The notes below the pieces were generated by a model that searched no databases, had not been told where the DNA came from, and saw only the letters and a list, made by a program, of their open reading frames with translations. Of a stretch of DNA of 17,239 nt, positions 1 to 7,803 are shown piece after piece (within the stretch, counting starts at the first letter, position 1; every line of letters begins with the position of its first letter). The stretch is from Clostridia bacterium (GTDB lineage Bacteria; Bacillota_A; Clostridia; Christensenellales; Borkfalkiaceae): contig JAFTIG010000041.1 of assembly GCA_017457015.1 (NCBI GenBank), positions 1 through 17,239 on the forward strand. Reading direction: 5' to 3'. Position numbers and translations under genes: made by a program.

Positions 1-4
1 ACCA

Positions 5-1273
5 TTATTTTTCTCCATACGCTTTTAACGCGCGCTTACCTATATCGTTGCGGTAGAACGCGTTTGCAAAGCTGATTTTGCTTACTTTTTTATACGCTTT
101 TTTAATTGCTTTTTTAAGATCGGATGCAACCGCCGTAACGCCGAGCACTCTACCGCCGTTGGTTAAAAGTTTGCCGTCAACGAGTTTTGCGCCTGCAACG
201 AATACGTTTTTGCGGTTGGTCCTATAAATTATCTCATACCCTTTATCGTACTTTTCGGGATAACCGTTACTTGCCATTATAACGCAGCAAGCGGATTTGT
301 TTTTAAATTCAACCTTAACTTCTGAAAGTCTTTCTCCTGCTACCGCCTGCATTATTTCAAACAAGTCGGATTTAAGAAGTGGCAATACTACCTGCGTTTC
401 AGGATCTCCAAAACGACAGTTATACTCAATTACTTTAGGTCCTTTAGGGGTTAGCATAAGTCCAAAATACAAACACCCCTTAAACGTTCTGCCTTCACTG
501 TTCATTGCGTTCATAGTGGGCAAGAATATTTTTTCCATACACTCTTTTGCAACGCTATCCGTATAATACGGGTTAGGTGCAATAGTGCCCATACCGCCAG
601 TATTGAGTCCCTTATCGTCGTCAAGCGCGCGCTTATGGTCCATAGACGATACCATAGGAACGAGCGTCTTACCGTCGGTAAAGGAAAGGACGGATACTTC
701 AGGACCGGTTAAAAACTCTTCAATTACTACGTTTGCACCCGACGCACCGAAAACCTTATCTTCCATCATGGACTTAACCGCTTGTTTAGCGTCGTCAAGC
801 GTTTCCGCAATGATAACGCCCTTGCCGAGAGCAAGTCCGTCCGCCTTTATAACGATAGGCATATCTTGCGTTTCAAGATATTTTATCGCACTGTCAAGAT
901 CGGAAAAAGTTTCGTAAGCCGCCGTGGGAATCCCGTACTTTTTCATTAGATTTTTAGAGAAGATTTTACTGCCTTCTATTATCGCCGCTTTCTTGTTCGG
1001 TCCAAAACAAGGAATACCTTTCTCTTCAAGAAGATCGACAGCACCCAAAACGAGTGGATCGTCAGGCGCAACGATTGCAAAGTCGATTGAGTTTTTAACC
1101 GCCCAGTCAGCAATCTTTTCCACGTCTTTAACATTCATGTCGACGGTGATAGCGTCTGCGGCAATACCGCCGTTACCTGCTATCGCGTAAATCTCGTCTA
1201 TTTTTTTACTCTTTTTTATGCTTTGAATTATGGCGTGTTCTCTACCGCCGTTACCAACAACTAAAACTTTCAT
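5..1273 (-). CDS. purD: Phosphoribosylamine-glycine ligase (GAR synthetase)
   Basis: Cytosolic ATP-grasp enzyme that joins glycine to 5-phosphoribosylamine to give GAR, the step after PurF. The 422-residue length is normal for the family. Visible motifs are the N-terminal GNGGREHAI (residues 8-16), the ATP-grasp segment KADGLALGKGV (143-153), KGLNTGGMG (221-229) and the metal/ATP-site signature NCRFGDPETQ (285-294). The ATG at 1273 follows GGGAG at good spacing, 16 bases after the preceding formyltransferase stop, so it is the last operon gene in the window. The TAA stop sits at the window edge; anything further downstream, such as purL, cannot be seen. Nothing is odd in the protein. Family assignment is secure. 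Confidence 0.97.
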   Translation of the reverse strand: MKVLVVGNGGREHAIIQSIKKSKKIDEIYAIAGNGGIAADAITVDMNVKDVEKIADWAVKNSIDFAIVAPDDPLVLGAVDLLEEKGIPCFGPNKKAAIIEGSKIFSKNLMKKYGIPTAAYETFSDLDSAIKYLETQDMPIVIKADGLALGKGVIIAETLDDAKQAVKSMMEDKVFGASGANVVIEEFLTGPEVSVLSFTDGKTLVPMVSSMDHKRALDDDKGLNTGGMGTIAPNPYYTDSVAKECMEKIFLPTMNAMNSEGRTFKGCLYFGLMLTPKGPKVIEYNCRFGDPETQVVLPLLKSDLFEIMQAVAGERLSEVKVEFKNKSACCVIMASNGYPEKYDKGYEIIYRTNRKNVFVAGAKLVDGKLLTNGGRVLGVTAVASDLKKAIKKAYKKVSKISFANAFYRNDIGKRALKAYGEK

Positions 1274-1289
1274 TTTAATCTCCCGTTTA

Positions 1290-2477
1290 TTAGTGGTGGA
1301 ATAATCTCATACCAGTAAAGGACATAACCATATCCCTTTGGTTGCAAGCGTCTATAACTAAATCGTCACGCACCGAGCCACCCGGTTGAACGACGTAACT
1401 TACACCGCTCTTTGCCGCGCGTTCGATATTATCGCTGAACGGGAAGAAAGCGTCCGAGCCGAGCGTTACGCCCGATACCTTGCTTAAGATTGCCTTTTTG
1501 TCTTCTTTGGTAAAGAGTGCGGGTTTTTCACTAAAGTATTTTTGCCATACGCCGTCGACCAAAAGGTCTTCACACTCGTCGGAAATATAAATATCTATAA
1601 CGTTGTTGCGATCGGGACGACCAACAGTTGATAAGAAAGGAAGGTTTAATACTCTATCGCTTTGGCGTAAGAACCAGTTATCCGCTTTTGAACCTGCAAG
1701 ACGGGTACAGTGTATTCTTGACTGTTGACCTGCGCCTACGCCTATCGCTTGTCCGTTATGTGCAAAGCACACCGAGTTGGACTGCGTATATTTCAACGTA
1801 ATAAGCGCGATAATCATATCTTGAATTGCGTTCTCGGGTAAATTTTTGTTTGCCGTAACGATCTGTTTTGTTACCAGTTCTCTGCCAATCTTAAAATTAT
1901 TTCTGCCCTGTTCGAAAGTGATACCGAAAACTTGCTTGGTTTCTTTTTCTTCGGGAATATATTCGGGATCGATTTGAACTACGTTATACGTTCCGTTTCT
2001 CTTTGCCTTTAATATTTCAAGCGCTTCGGGAGAATAAGACGGAGCGATAACGCCGTCCGAAACTTCTCTTTTAATAATGAGTGCAGTAATTTTATCGCAC
2101 TCGTCGGAGAGAGCAATCCAGTCACCGAAAGAACTCATTCTATCCGTACCCCTTGCCCTTGCGTAAGCGCAAGCCATAGGTGAATCGTCAAGCCCTTCTA
2201 TATCGTCGACGAAACACGCTTTCTTTTCAATATCCGAAAGTTTTTCGCCTACCGCCGCACCTGCAGGGCTAACGTGCTTAAAGGACGCCGCGCAAGGCTT
2301 ACCCGTTGCTTCTTTAAGTTCTTTAACGAGTTGCCACGAGTTGAACGCGTCCAAAAAGTTTATGTATCCGGGCTTGCCGTTAAGGACGGTTATAGGTAAA
2401 TCCTTATCATTAGTCATATATATTTTTGAAGGTTTTTGGTTGGGATTACAACCGTATTTAAGTTCTAATTCTTGCAT
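1290..2477 (-). CDS. purH: Stand-alone AICAR formyltransferase (PurH-like, no cyclohydrolase domain)
   Basis: Transfers the formyl group of 10-formyl-THF to AICAR (ZMP), giving FAICAR. It matches the C-terminal transformylase half of PurH: SFKHVSPAGAA (residues 66-76 from the ATG) holds the catalytic Lys-His pair (K67/H68), and QQSRIHCTRLAG, SDAFFPFSD and YVVQPGGSVRDD are further family motifs. At 395 residues it lacks the roughly 200-residue N-terminal IMP cyclohydrolase (MGS-like) domain of ordinary ~510-residue PurH. This is not a truncation: the first residues ELELKYGCNPNQKP follow AGGAG directly, and the preceding gene supplies cyclohydrolase as a PurO-type protein. I prefer the ATG at 2477 over the GTG at 2480. 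It corresponds to the short AICAR transformylase family common in Clostridia. Confidence 0.95.
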   Translation of the reverse strand: MQELELKYGCNPNQKPSKIYMTNDKDLPITVLNGKPGYINFLDAFNSWQLVKELKEATGKPCAASFKHVSPAGAAVGEKLSDIEKKACFVDDIEGLDDSPMACAYARARGTDRMSSFGDWIALSDECDKITALIIKREVSDGVIAPSYSPEALEILKAKRNGTYNVVQIDPEYIPEEKETKQVFGITFEQGRNNFKIGRELVTKQIVTANKNLPENAIQDMIIALITLKYTQSNSVCFAHNGQAIGVGAGQQSRIHCTRLAGSKADNWFLRQSDRVLNLPFLSTVGRPDRNNVIDIYISDECEDLLVDGVWQKYFSEKPALFTKEDKKAILSKVSGVTLGSDAFFPFSDNIERAAKSGVSYVVQPGGSVRDDLVIDACNQRDMVMSFTGMRLFHH

Positions 2478-2488
2478 CACTTTCTCTC

Positions 2489-3226
2489 CTATTTGTTCTT
2501 ATTGATTATAATTTCTTCAGGTTTGCTACCATCAAGCGGAACTACGCGCACGAATAAAGAAACTTTATTATCTTCGTTAAGATTATTCCATACGACGTCT
2601 GCAAGTTCTTTTGCCGTATTAGGTAACTCCACTACTTCAGGCTCACCGTAAAAGGACGGTATCGGATTTCCGTCACACTCGTAAGTATGAATAAAATGTC
2701 CTTTCCCTTTAAGCGGTGAATAACTGTAAAAATATCTACTGCAAACTTCGGGGTTGCCGTCACTGCTTTTTAATATAGACATTTTGTAGTTAAACGTCTT
2801 GCCGTTAAACGCATAGTTTAGCATTGCCGATATTCTCGGGGTATAGTTGGGCGAATCGGGCTCAAATTCACGGGTATGAAGTGACCTTTCAAAAGCAAAT
2901 CCATCGTCGCCGTGCGCCTTGATGTAATCTAAAACGGTGTCCGTTTGGTCGCCGTTGGTAACTATATCGCTACATCCGCATTCAAGATAAGGATTATAAA
3001 TTATAAGACTAGGATCAACGAGTTTACTTTCGTCAAACGCCTTTGTTCTCATACCGCCTTCATATCTTTCAAAAATACGGTTACGGCTATTAGTACTTCT
3101 GCCCATAATAAAGTATGCAATCATTGCGCTCTTTCCGTCCGCGCTCATGCCTACCATTATTCCCCTGCCGGGATAACTGTTAGTAGATAGTAAATCTTTA
3201 ATTTTATTAACGCCTTTTACGCTCAT
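2489..3226 (-). CDS. purO: PurO-type (archaeal-family) IMP cyclohydrolase
   Basis: Closes the second purine ring, FAICAR to IMP. The protein has no MGS-type PurH domain; instead it shows the PurO (IMP_cyclohyd, Ntn-hydrolase-like fold) pattern: PGRG at 19-22, SRNR near 47-50, NPY at 78-80, NGDQTDT at 91-97 and TPRI at 129-132, in the order found in methanogen PurO. At 245 residues it is longer than the roughly 200-residue archaeal enzyme, with an added N-terminal segment and a longer C-terminal half. Its ATG overlaps the purN stop (ATGA, 4 bases) behind AAAGGAG, and the formyltransferase follows 11 bases after its stop, so the two genes replacing bifunctional PurH are adjacent and probably co-translated. 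Function rests on motif match and context. Confidence 0.92.
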   Translation of the reverse strand: MSVKGVNKIKDLLSTNSYPGRGIMVGMSADGKSAMIAYFIMGRSTNSRNRIFERYEGGMRTKAFDESKLVDPSLIIYNPYLECGCSDIVTNGDQTDTVLDYIKAHGDDGFAFERSLHTREFEPDSPNYTPRISAMLNYAFNGKTFNYKMSILKSSDGNPEVCSRYFYSYSPLKGKGHFIHTYECDGNPIPSFYGEPEVVELPNTAKELADVVWNNLNEDNKVSLFVRVVPLDGSKPEEIIINKNK

Positions 3227-3837
3227 TGTATTTCTCCTTTAAGTACCATTTCGCAAACTTTTTCAGTTGATTTAGGAAGTATTATCCACTCCGCTTGTTC
3301 CATGACTCGCTTTTGTAAAATTTCGGGGGTATCCCCGTCCTTAACGTCAACGGCTTTTTGCATTATTATTTTTCCGCCGTCTGCAATCTCGTTCACAAAG
3401 TGCACGGTTGCGCCCGTGACTTTAACGCCGTAATCTAACGCCGCTTGGTGAACTCTTAATCCGTAATAGCCTTCTCCGCAAAAACTGGGAATAAGCGCGG
3501 GGTGCACGTTGAGTATCCTATTTTTATACCTATCGGTAAAATCTTTTGACAATATACTCATAAACCCTGCAAGAACTATTACTTCAGCACCGCAAGCGGT
3601 AAGTTCTTTAATTATGCCGTTTTCAAATTCAGATTGAGGAGTACCTGCTCTTTTGACGACCACGCCTTCAATGCCAGCGTCTTTTGCACGCGTCAATGCG
3701 TAAGCGCCTTCCTTACTGGATATAACCTTTACTATCTTACCGCTCTTTAAGTTGCCTTGCTTTTCAAAGTCGATAAGCGCTTGTAGGTTCGTTCCACCGC
3801 CCGAAACGAGTACGGCTACGTTTACCTTTCTTTCCAT
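3223..3837 (-). CDS. purN: Phosphoribosylglycinamide formyltransferase (folate-dependent GART)
   Basis: Converts GAR to FGAR with 10-formyl-THF. The 204-residue protein starts with VAVLVSGGGTNLQAL (phosphate-binding loop, 12-20), carries the catalytic pair in NVHPALIPSF (N110, H112) and has the conserved aspartate in IADGGKII (D153). Length and motif order are normal. The start has CGGAG upstream and lies 14 bases after the purM stop; the stop overlaps the next gene by 4 bases (ATGA). Because it consumes 10-formyl-THF, this step and the AICAR formyltransferase are the two folate-sensitive reactions of the operon, which suits control by the upstream ZTP riboswitch. Confidence 0.97.
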   Translation of the reverse strand: MERKVNVAVLVSGGGTNLQALIDFEKQGNLKSGKIVKVISSKEGAYALTRAKDAGIEGVVVKRAGTPQSEFENGIIKELTACGAEVIVLAGFMSILSKDFTDRYKNRILNVHPALIPSFCGEGYYGLRVHQAALDYGVKVTGATVHFVNEIADGGKIIMQKAVDVKDGDTPEILQKRVMEQAEWIILPKSTEKVCEMVLKGEIQ

Positions 3838-3851
3838 ATTTTTCTCCGCGA

Positions 3852-4889
3852 TTAGATAATTTCTATCTTATTGTCGGATTTAACCACTTCACCCATAACG
3901 TAAGCGTTTTCGCCTGCGCCTTTAAGTATAGCGATAGCCTTGTCCGCGTCTTCTTTTTTAACGACTACGCTCATACCTACACCCATGTTAAAAGTATTAA
4001 ACATATCGCGTTCGCTGATATTACCAGTCTTTGCAATCAAATCGAAAATCGGCAAAATCTTAACCGCCTTTCTTTCAATCTTAACACCAAAGCCGTCGGG
4101 GATACTTCTAGGAATATTTTCATAAAATCCACCGCCCGTAATGTGCGAAATTGCTCTTACGTTAATCTTCTTTTCAAGAAGCGCCATTATTGCCTTAACG
4201 TAAATTTTAGTCGGAGTTAAAAGAGTTTCTCCAAGACTCTTTCCGCCAAGTGCTTCGAGCGGAGTTTTAATATCTGCTTTTTCCACGTCGAATACCTTTC
4301 TAACTAGTGAAAAACCGTTACTGTGCACGCCAGTTGACGGAATTGCTATAACCACGTCGCCTGCTTGCATTTTTTTATTATCTAAAATTTTCTTTTTATC
4401 AACTACGCCTACGGCAAACCCTGCCAAGTCGTATTCGTCAACGGGATAAAAACCGGGCATTTCCGCCGTTTCACCGCCGATAAGCGCACAGCCTGCTTGA
4501 ACACAACCTTCTGCAACGCCTTCAACTATAGACGCAACTCTTTCAGGAACGTTCTTACCGACTGCAATATAGTCAAGGAAGAACAAAGGTTTTGCACCCG
4601 AACAAATAACGTCGTTTACGCACATTGCAACGCAGTCGATACCGACGGTGTTGTGCTTATCCATTAAAAACGCCAATTTAAGTTTAGTTCCTACGCCGTC
4701 CGTACCGCTTACGAGTACGGGATTTTTAACCTTGCCTAGTTCAAAAAGGCCGCCGAATCCGCCTATATCCGAACACACTCCGTCCGTCATAGTCCTTTTG
4801 ATGTGACTTTTCATAAGTTCTACTGCTTTATAACCCGCTGTAATATCTACGCCCGCTGCCTTATAACTTTCACTGAAACTCTTTTCCAT
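3852..4889 (-). CDS. purM: Phosphoribosylformylglycinamidine cyclo-ligase (AIR synthetase)
   Basis: ATP-dependent ring closure of FGAM to AIR. The 345 residues match normal PurM length. Motifs seen are [11 protein letters not shown] (61-71, dimer/ATP region), the glycine-rich GGETAEMPG (138-146) and the C-terminal-domain motif [12 protein letters not shown]. It is preceded by GGGAG and lies 18 bases downstream of the purF stop. Its substrate FGAM comes from FGAM synthetase (PurL/PurQ/PurS), which is not encoded between purF and purM here or elsewhere in this window. Confidence 0.97.
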   Translation of the reverse strand: MEKSFSESYKAAGVDITAGYKAVELMKSHIKRTMTDGVCSDIGGFGGLFELGKVKNPVLVSGTDGVGTKLKLAFLMDKHNTVGIDCVAMCVNDVICSGAKPLFFLDYIAVGKNVPERVASIVEGVAEGCVQAGCALIGGETAEMPGFYPVDEYDLAGFAVGVVDKKKILDNKKMQAGDVVIAIPSTGVHSNGFSLVRKVFDVEKADIKTPLEALGGKSLGETLLTPTKIYVKAIMALLEKKINVRAISHITGGGFYENIPRSIPDGFGVKIERKAVKILPIFDLIAKTGNISERDMFNTFNMGVGMSVVVKKEDADKAIAILKGAGENAYVMGEVVKSDNKIEII

Positions 4890-4907
4890 AATTAGTTCTC
4901 CCTTTGA

Positions 4908-6350
4908 TTAATGTCTTTTGGTTTTTTCTTCAATATTTATTTTTTGCTCAAATTTGTTAACGTCTTGCGACGGCGTTTCGGTTGAATACTCCCCGTCAAA
5001 GCAAGCGTAACAAAATCCGTTTTTGCCGTTTAAAAGCGCAATCTTTTTCATATCTTCTAAAGCAAGATAGTTAAGACTGTCTACCCCTATCATTTCCCTT
5101 ATCTCTTCTTTCGTATGTTGGTTTGCAATAAGCATGTGCTTATCGGGAACGTCCGTTCCGTAATAACACGGGAATAAAAACGGTGGCGACGATACCATAA
5201 AATGCACTTCTTTTGCGCCTGCTTCTCTGAGTAGTTTTACTACCCTACCGCTCGTCGTGCCCCTTACGATTGAGTCGTCAACCATAACCACGCGCTTTCC
5301 GTTTACAACCGACGCTATCGGGTTAAGTTTTTTTCTTACCTGATCTTCTCTATCCTTTTGGTCGGGGAAAATAAAAGTTCTACCAACGTATTTATTTTTC
5401 AAAAATCCGAGTTCGTACGGGATGCCCGATTCCCTTGCGTAACCTATAGCCGCGTCGTTACCGGAGTCGGGAACGCTAATTACCACGTCTGCGTCTACGG
5501 GGTATCTCTTTGCAAGATATCTGCCCATCTCCACTCTCGCTTCGTGTACAGAATAACCGTCGACTATCGAGTCGGGACGAGCGTTATAAACGAACTCAAA
5601 TATACAGGACGTCATCTTTTCCTTTTTGCAATGCTCGACTATCGAACGAACGCCCATTGCGTCGATAACGATAACTTCACCTGGTTCGACGTCTCGTATA
5701 AGTTTTGCACCTACCGCGTCGAGAGCACAACTCTCTGACGCTACGACGTAAGAGCCGTCTTCGGTTTTACCAAAACAAAGCGGTCTAAATCCGTGCGGAT
5801 CGCGTGCCGCCACGATTTTTGTAGGCGACATTGCAACTATCGAATACGCGCCTTTGAGTTTATTCATTGATCCGACTATCGCGTGTTCGATTGACGGGGC
5901 TTTTAGTCTTTCTTTTATAACTTCGTAAGCGATAACTTCCGTATCGCCCGTCGAATGGAATATCGAACCTTGCAGTTCTAATTCCGTTCTCAACTGATTT
6001 TTATTTATTAAATTGCCGTTAAAAGCGATTGCAATACTACCTTTAACGTGGTTTACTACTAACGGTTGAGCGTTTGCGATATTGACTTGACCTTTAGTTC
6101 CCGCAAAACAATGTCCTACGGCGAGTTTACCGTGTTCAAAACTCGTAAGCACTTCTTTAGTAAACACGTCGCCGACGAGCCCTAACCCTTTTTTTGCCGT
6201 AAATACTCCGCCGTCGTTAACGACGATACCGCAAGCGTCTTGCCCACGATGTTGCAACGCGTATAACCCGTAATAAGTCATACTCGCTACGTTCATGCGC
6301 TCGGATGCGTAAACCCCGAACACACCACATTCTTCGTGTACTTTGTTCAT
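4908..6350 (-). CDS. purF: Amidophosphoribosyltransferase (PRPP amidotransferase, Fe-S type)
   Basis: Committed step of purine synthesis: PRPP plus glutamine to 5-phosphoribosylamine. The ATG at 6350 (480 residues) is chosen over an in-frame GTG at 6377 because GGAGG lies 9 bases upstream and MNKVHEE precedes the catalytic Cys8, forming a short propeptide like that of the B. subtilis enzyme. An N-terminal Ntn glutaminase domain is followed by a PRTase domain with VVMVDDSIVRGTTS (354-367). Four cysteines at 249, 395, 447 and 450 match the [4Fe-4S] ligands of the Bacillus enzyme. Odd point: the usual glutaminase motif GHVRYST reads GHCFAGT (79-85) and HNGN reads FNGN (110-113), so the arginine known to hold the glutamine carboxylate is missing. 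The PRPP and Fe-S parts look normal. Confidence 0.96.
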   Translation of the reverse strand: MNKVHEECGVFGVYASERMNVASMTYYGLYALQHRGQDACGIVVNDGGVFTAKKGLGLVGDVFTKEVLTSFEHGKLAVGHCFAGTKGQVNIANAQPLVVNHVKGSIAIAFNGNLINKNQLRTELELQGSIFHSTGDTEVIAYEVIKERLKAPSIEHAIVGSMNKLKGAYSIVAMSPTKIVAARDPHGFRPLCFGKTEDGSYVVASESCALDAVGAKLIRDVEPGEVIVIDAMGVRSIVEHCKKEKMTSCIFEFVYNARPDSIVDGYSVHEARVEMGRYLAKRYPVDADVVISVPDSGNDAAIGYARESGIPYELGFLKNKYVGRTFIFPDQKDREDQVRKKLNPIASVVNGKRVVMVDDSIVRGTTSGRVVKLLREAGAKEVHFMVSSPPFLFPCYYGTDVPDKHMLIANQHTKEEIREMIGVDSLNYLALEDMKKIALLNGKNGFCYACFDGEYSTETPSQDVNKFEQKINIEEKTKRH

Positions 6351-6359
6351 CTTATAAGT

Positions 6360-6364
6360 CCTCC
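6360..6364 (-). promoter_or_regulatory. purF ribosome binding site (decides the start)
   Basis: GGAGG on the minus strand, 9 bases upstream of the ATG at 6350. A longer reading frame from GTG at 6377 would contain this site inside the coding region and has no comparable site of its own, so the ATG start is preferred. Confidence 0.85.
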
Positions 6365-6391
6365 ATAGAAAATACACAATAAAACACAGAA

Positions 6392-6423
6392 AAGTGAAGG
6401 CGCTTTTTTTTCACCCTTCACTT
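6392..6423 (-). terminator. Hairpin between purC and purF (weak terminator or attenuator)
   Basis: The 73-bp purC-purF gap is the longest inside the operon. It holds a perfect 9-bp inverted repeat (AAGTGAAGG / CCTTCACTT, 14-base loop) directly after the purC stop. On the transcript the stem is followed by an interrupted U-rich stretch (TTTTCTGTGTTTT). This resembles a leaky intrinsic terminator or processing stem that could set the ratio of purEC to purF and later genes. The T-tract is imperfect, so partial readthrough is expected. Confidence 0.55.
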
Positions 6424-6427
6424 CCCA

Positions 6428-7144
6428 CTAAACTGACTTTTCTTTCAGTCTACTATAAACTATATTATACGCTTCTTCAACGTTGCCGAGCCCCTTTCTA
6501 AAACGATCCATATCAAGTTTCTCGTTAGTTAAAATATCCCAAAACCTACAAGTATCGGGAGAAATCTCATCTGCAAGAATTATAGAGCCGTCTTCAGTTT
6601 TTCCGAACTCCAACTTATAATCGATAAGATTTATCTTGACCGTTTTTAAGTATGCCGAAAGCACGTCGTTTATTTTATAGGCGTAATCCATAATAATTTT
6701 AACGTCTTCTTCGGTAGCAAGTCCAAGAGAAAGAATATGCGAAACGTTAATCATAGGATCGCCAAGCGATTCCTTTTTGTAACAAAGTTCCATTATCGTT
6801 CGCTTTAATCTAGTTCCTTCAGGTAGTCCTAATCTTTTAGAGAGCGAACCTGCCGCAACGTTTCTCATTACCACTTCAATAGGAATAATATCCACACGCT
6901 TAACGATTGACTCCCTATCCGAATACTCACCTATAAAATGAGTGGGCACTCCGCTTTTTTCAAGCACTTGCATAAGCATGCTTGAAATCTTATTATTTAT
7001 AACGCCTTTGCCGGAAATCATGCCTTTTTTAAGTCCGTTAAAAGCCGTAGCGTCATCTTTGAATCTAACGATACGTTCGTTCGGATTATCGGTGGCAAAA
7101 ACTTGTTTGGTCTTGCCTTCGTAAAGCATTTCTTTCCTTTCCAT
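6428..7144 (-). CDS. purC: SAICAR synthetase (phosphoribosylaminoimidazole-succinocarboxamide synthase)
   Basis: Couples CAIR with aspartate using ATP to form SAICAR. The 238-residue length is typical of the single-domain bacterial enzyme. Diagnostic stretches are MLYEGKTKQVF near the N terminus (nucleotide-binding), VRFKDDATAFNG, VMRNVAAGSLSKR and the C-terminal LADEISPDTCRFWD. It sits 13 bases after the purE stop with AAGGA upstream, and is followed by the purC-purF hairpin. No anomalies in the protein. Confidence 0.97.
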   Translation of the reverse strand: MERKEMLYEGKTKQVFATDNPNERIVRFKDDATAFNGLKKGMISGKGVINNKISSMLMQVLEKSGVPTHFIGEYSDRESIVKRVDIIPIEVVMRNVAAGSLSKRLGLPEGTRLKRTIMELCYKKESLGDPMINVSHILSLGLATEEDVKIIMDYAYKINDVLSAYLKTVKINLIDYKLEFGKTEDGSIILADEISPDTCRFWDILTNEKLDMDRFRKGLGNVEEAYNIVYSRLKEKSV

Positions 7145-7157
7145 AAACTTGTCCTTA

Positions 7158-7649
7158 TTATTTAAATCTTGCGTTTATTTCCGCATCCTTTTCTAAAATC
7201 TTAGCCTTTTTATCGTCGCGCGCTTTTTGAAGTGCGTCCGCCAAACTCTTATCTTCAACCGCAAGTATCTGTATTGCGAGAAGCGCCGCGTTTTCCGCAC
7301 CGTCAATCGCAACCGTTGCGACGGGAATACCTGCAGGCATTTGAACGGTAGATAAAAGCGCATCCATACCTTCTAACGCCGACGCTTTAATCGGAATACC
7401 GATAACGGGTAAAGTAGTGTTAGCGGCAATTGCGCCCGCTAAATGTGCCGCCTTACCAGCACACGCAATAATAACGCCTATGCCGTTATCTCTTGCAGAC
7501 GCCGTGAATTCTTTTGCTTCTACGGGCGTGCGGTGTGCGGAGTAGACGTGAACTTCTGTTTCAACGCCGTACGCTTTAAGTGTATCGATAGCCTTCTCAA
7601 CGACTTTAAGATCGCTGTCACTGCCCATAACTACTGCAACTTTTTTCAT
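7158..7649 (-). CDS. purE: PurE, N5-carboxyaminoimidazole ribonucleotide mutase family
   Basis: First gene of the operon; converts carboxylated AIR to CAIR. The 163-residue protein has the class I PurE pattern: MGSDSD (8-13), SAHRTP with the active-site His (37-42), AAHLAG (67-72, H69) and VQMPAGIPVATVAI. The usual GGAAHLPG reads GKAAHLAG, a small departure. No purK (N5-CAIR synthetase) lies beside it, so either purK is elsewhere or the enzyme works directly on AIR and CO2; the motifs favour class I but do not settle this. TAGGAG lies 7 bases before the ATG. Expression is controlled by the ZTP riboswitch directly upstream. Confidence 0.95.
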   Translation of the reverse strand: MKKVAVVMGSDSDLKVVEKAIDTLKAYGVETEVHVYSAHRTPVEAKEFTASARDNGIGVIIACAGKAAHLAGAIAANTTLPVIGIPIKASALEGMDALLSTVQMPAGIPVATVAIDGAENAALLAIQILAVEDKSLADALQKARDDKKAKILEKDAEINARFK

Positions 7650-7680
7650 AAAAATCTCCTAAATATCTGCTTTCGCATAT

Positions 7681-7710
7681 AAAAAGGCAGTTGGAAAAAA
7701 CCAAACTGCC
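7681..7710 (-). terminator. Riboswitch expression-platform terminator before purE
   Basis: Transcript-strand hairpin GGCAGTTTGG - TTTTTT - CCAACTGCC, 9 bp with one bulged T, followed by TTTTT. Its 5' arm begins inside the GGGCAG end of the ZTP aptamer, so the aptamer fold and terminator are mutually exclusive. This predicts that ligand binding prevents termination and turns the purine operon on. Confidence 0.9.
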
Positions 7711-7780
7711 CAGACGGTCGACTATTAAAAACGTTTTTTACTCCCCGCGGTTTATTCCGCCGATCCGTCAGTCGCAAAAA
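7706..7780 (-). ncRNA. ZTP (pfl) riboswitch aptamer
   Basis: The leader of purE carries the conserved ZTP/pfl core on the minus strand: GCGACTGACGG (7775-7765), a P2-like hairpin GCGG-AATAAA-CCGC followed by GGGGAG, an A/T-rich hairpin (AAAAACGTTTTT), and the 3' core CCGTCTGGGCAG (7717-7706). GACGG (7769-7765) can pair with CCGTC (7717-7713), as the family model requires. The class senses ZMP/ZTP, the AICAR intermediate that builds up when 10-formyl-THF is limiting, and it normally controls purine and one-carbon genes, as here. The assignment is by eye from consensus; a covariance search with the Rfam ZTP model would score it. Confidence 0.92.
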
Positions 7781-7803
7781 ACTGTAATTTATTAACCGTA
7801 TTC

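Noticed and set aside
1290..3226. Frameshifted or broken bifunctional purH
   Set aside because: The two proteins belong to different families (PurO-type and AICAR formyltransferase), each with its own start and ribosome site; this is not one split gene.
5358..5738. 126-codon plus-strand open frame
   Set aside because: Antisense to purF; shadow frame.
6351..6377. Upstream GTG start for purF adding nine residues
   Set aside because: The GGAGG site lies inside the added stretch and serves the ATG at 6350, which also leaves a sensible short propeptide before Cys8.
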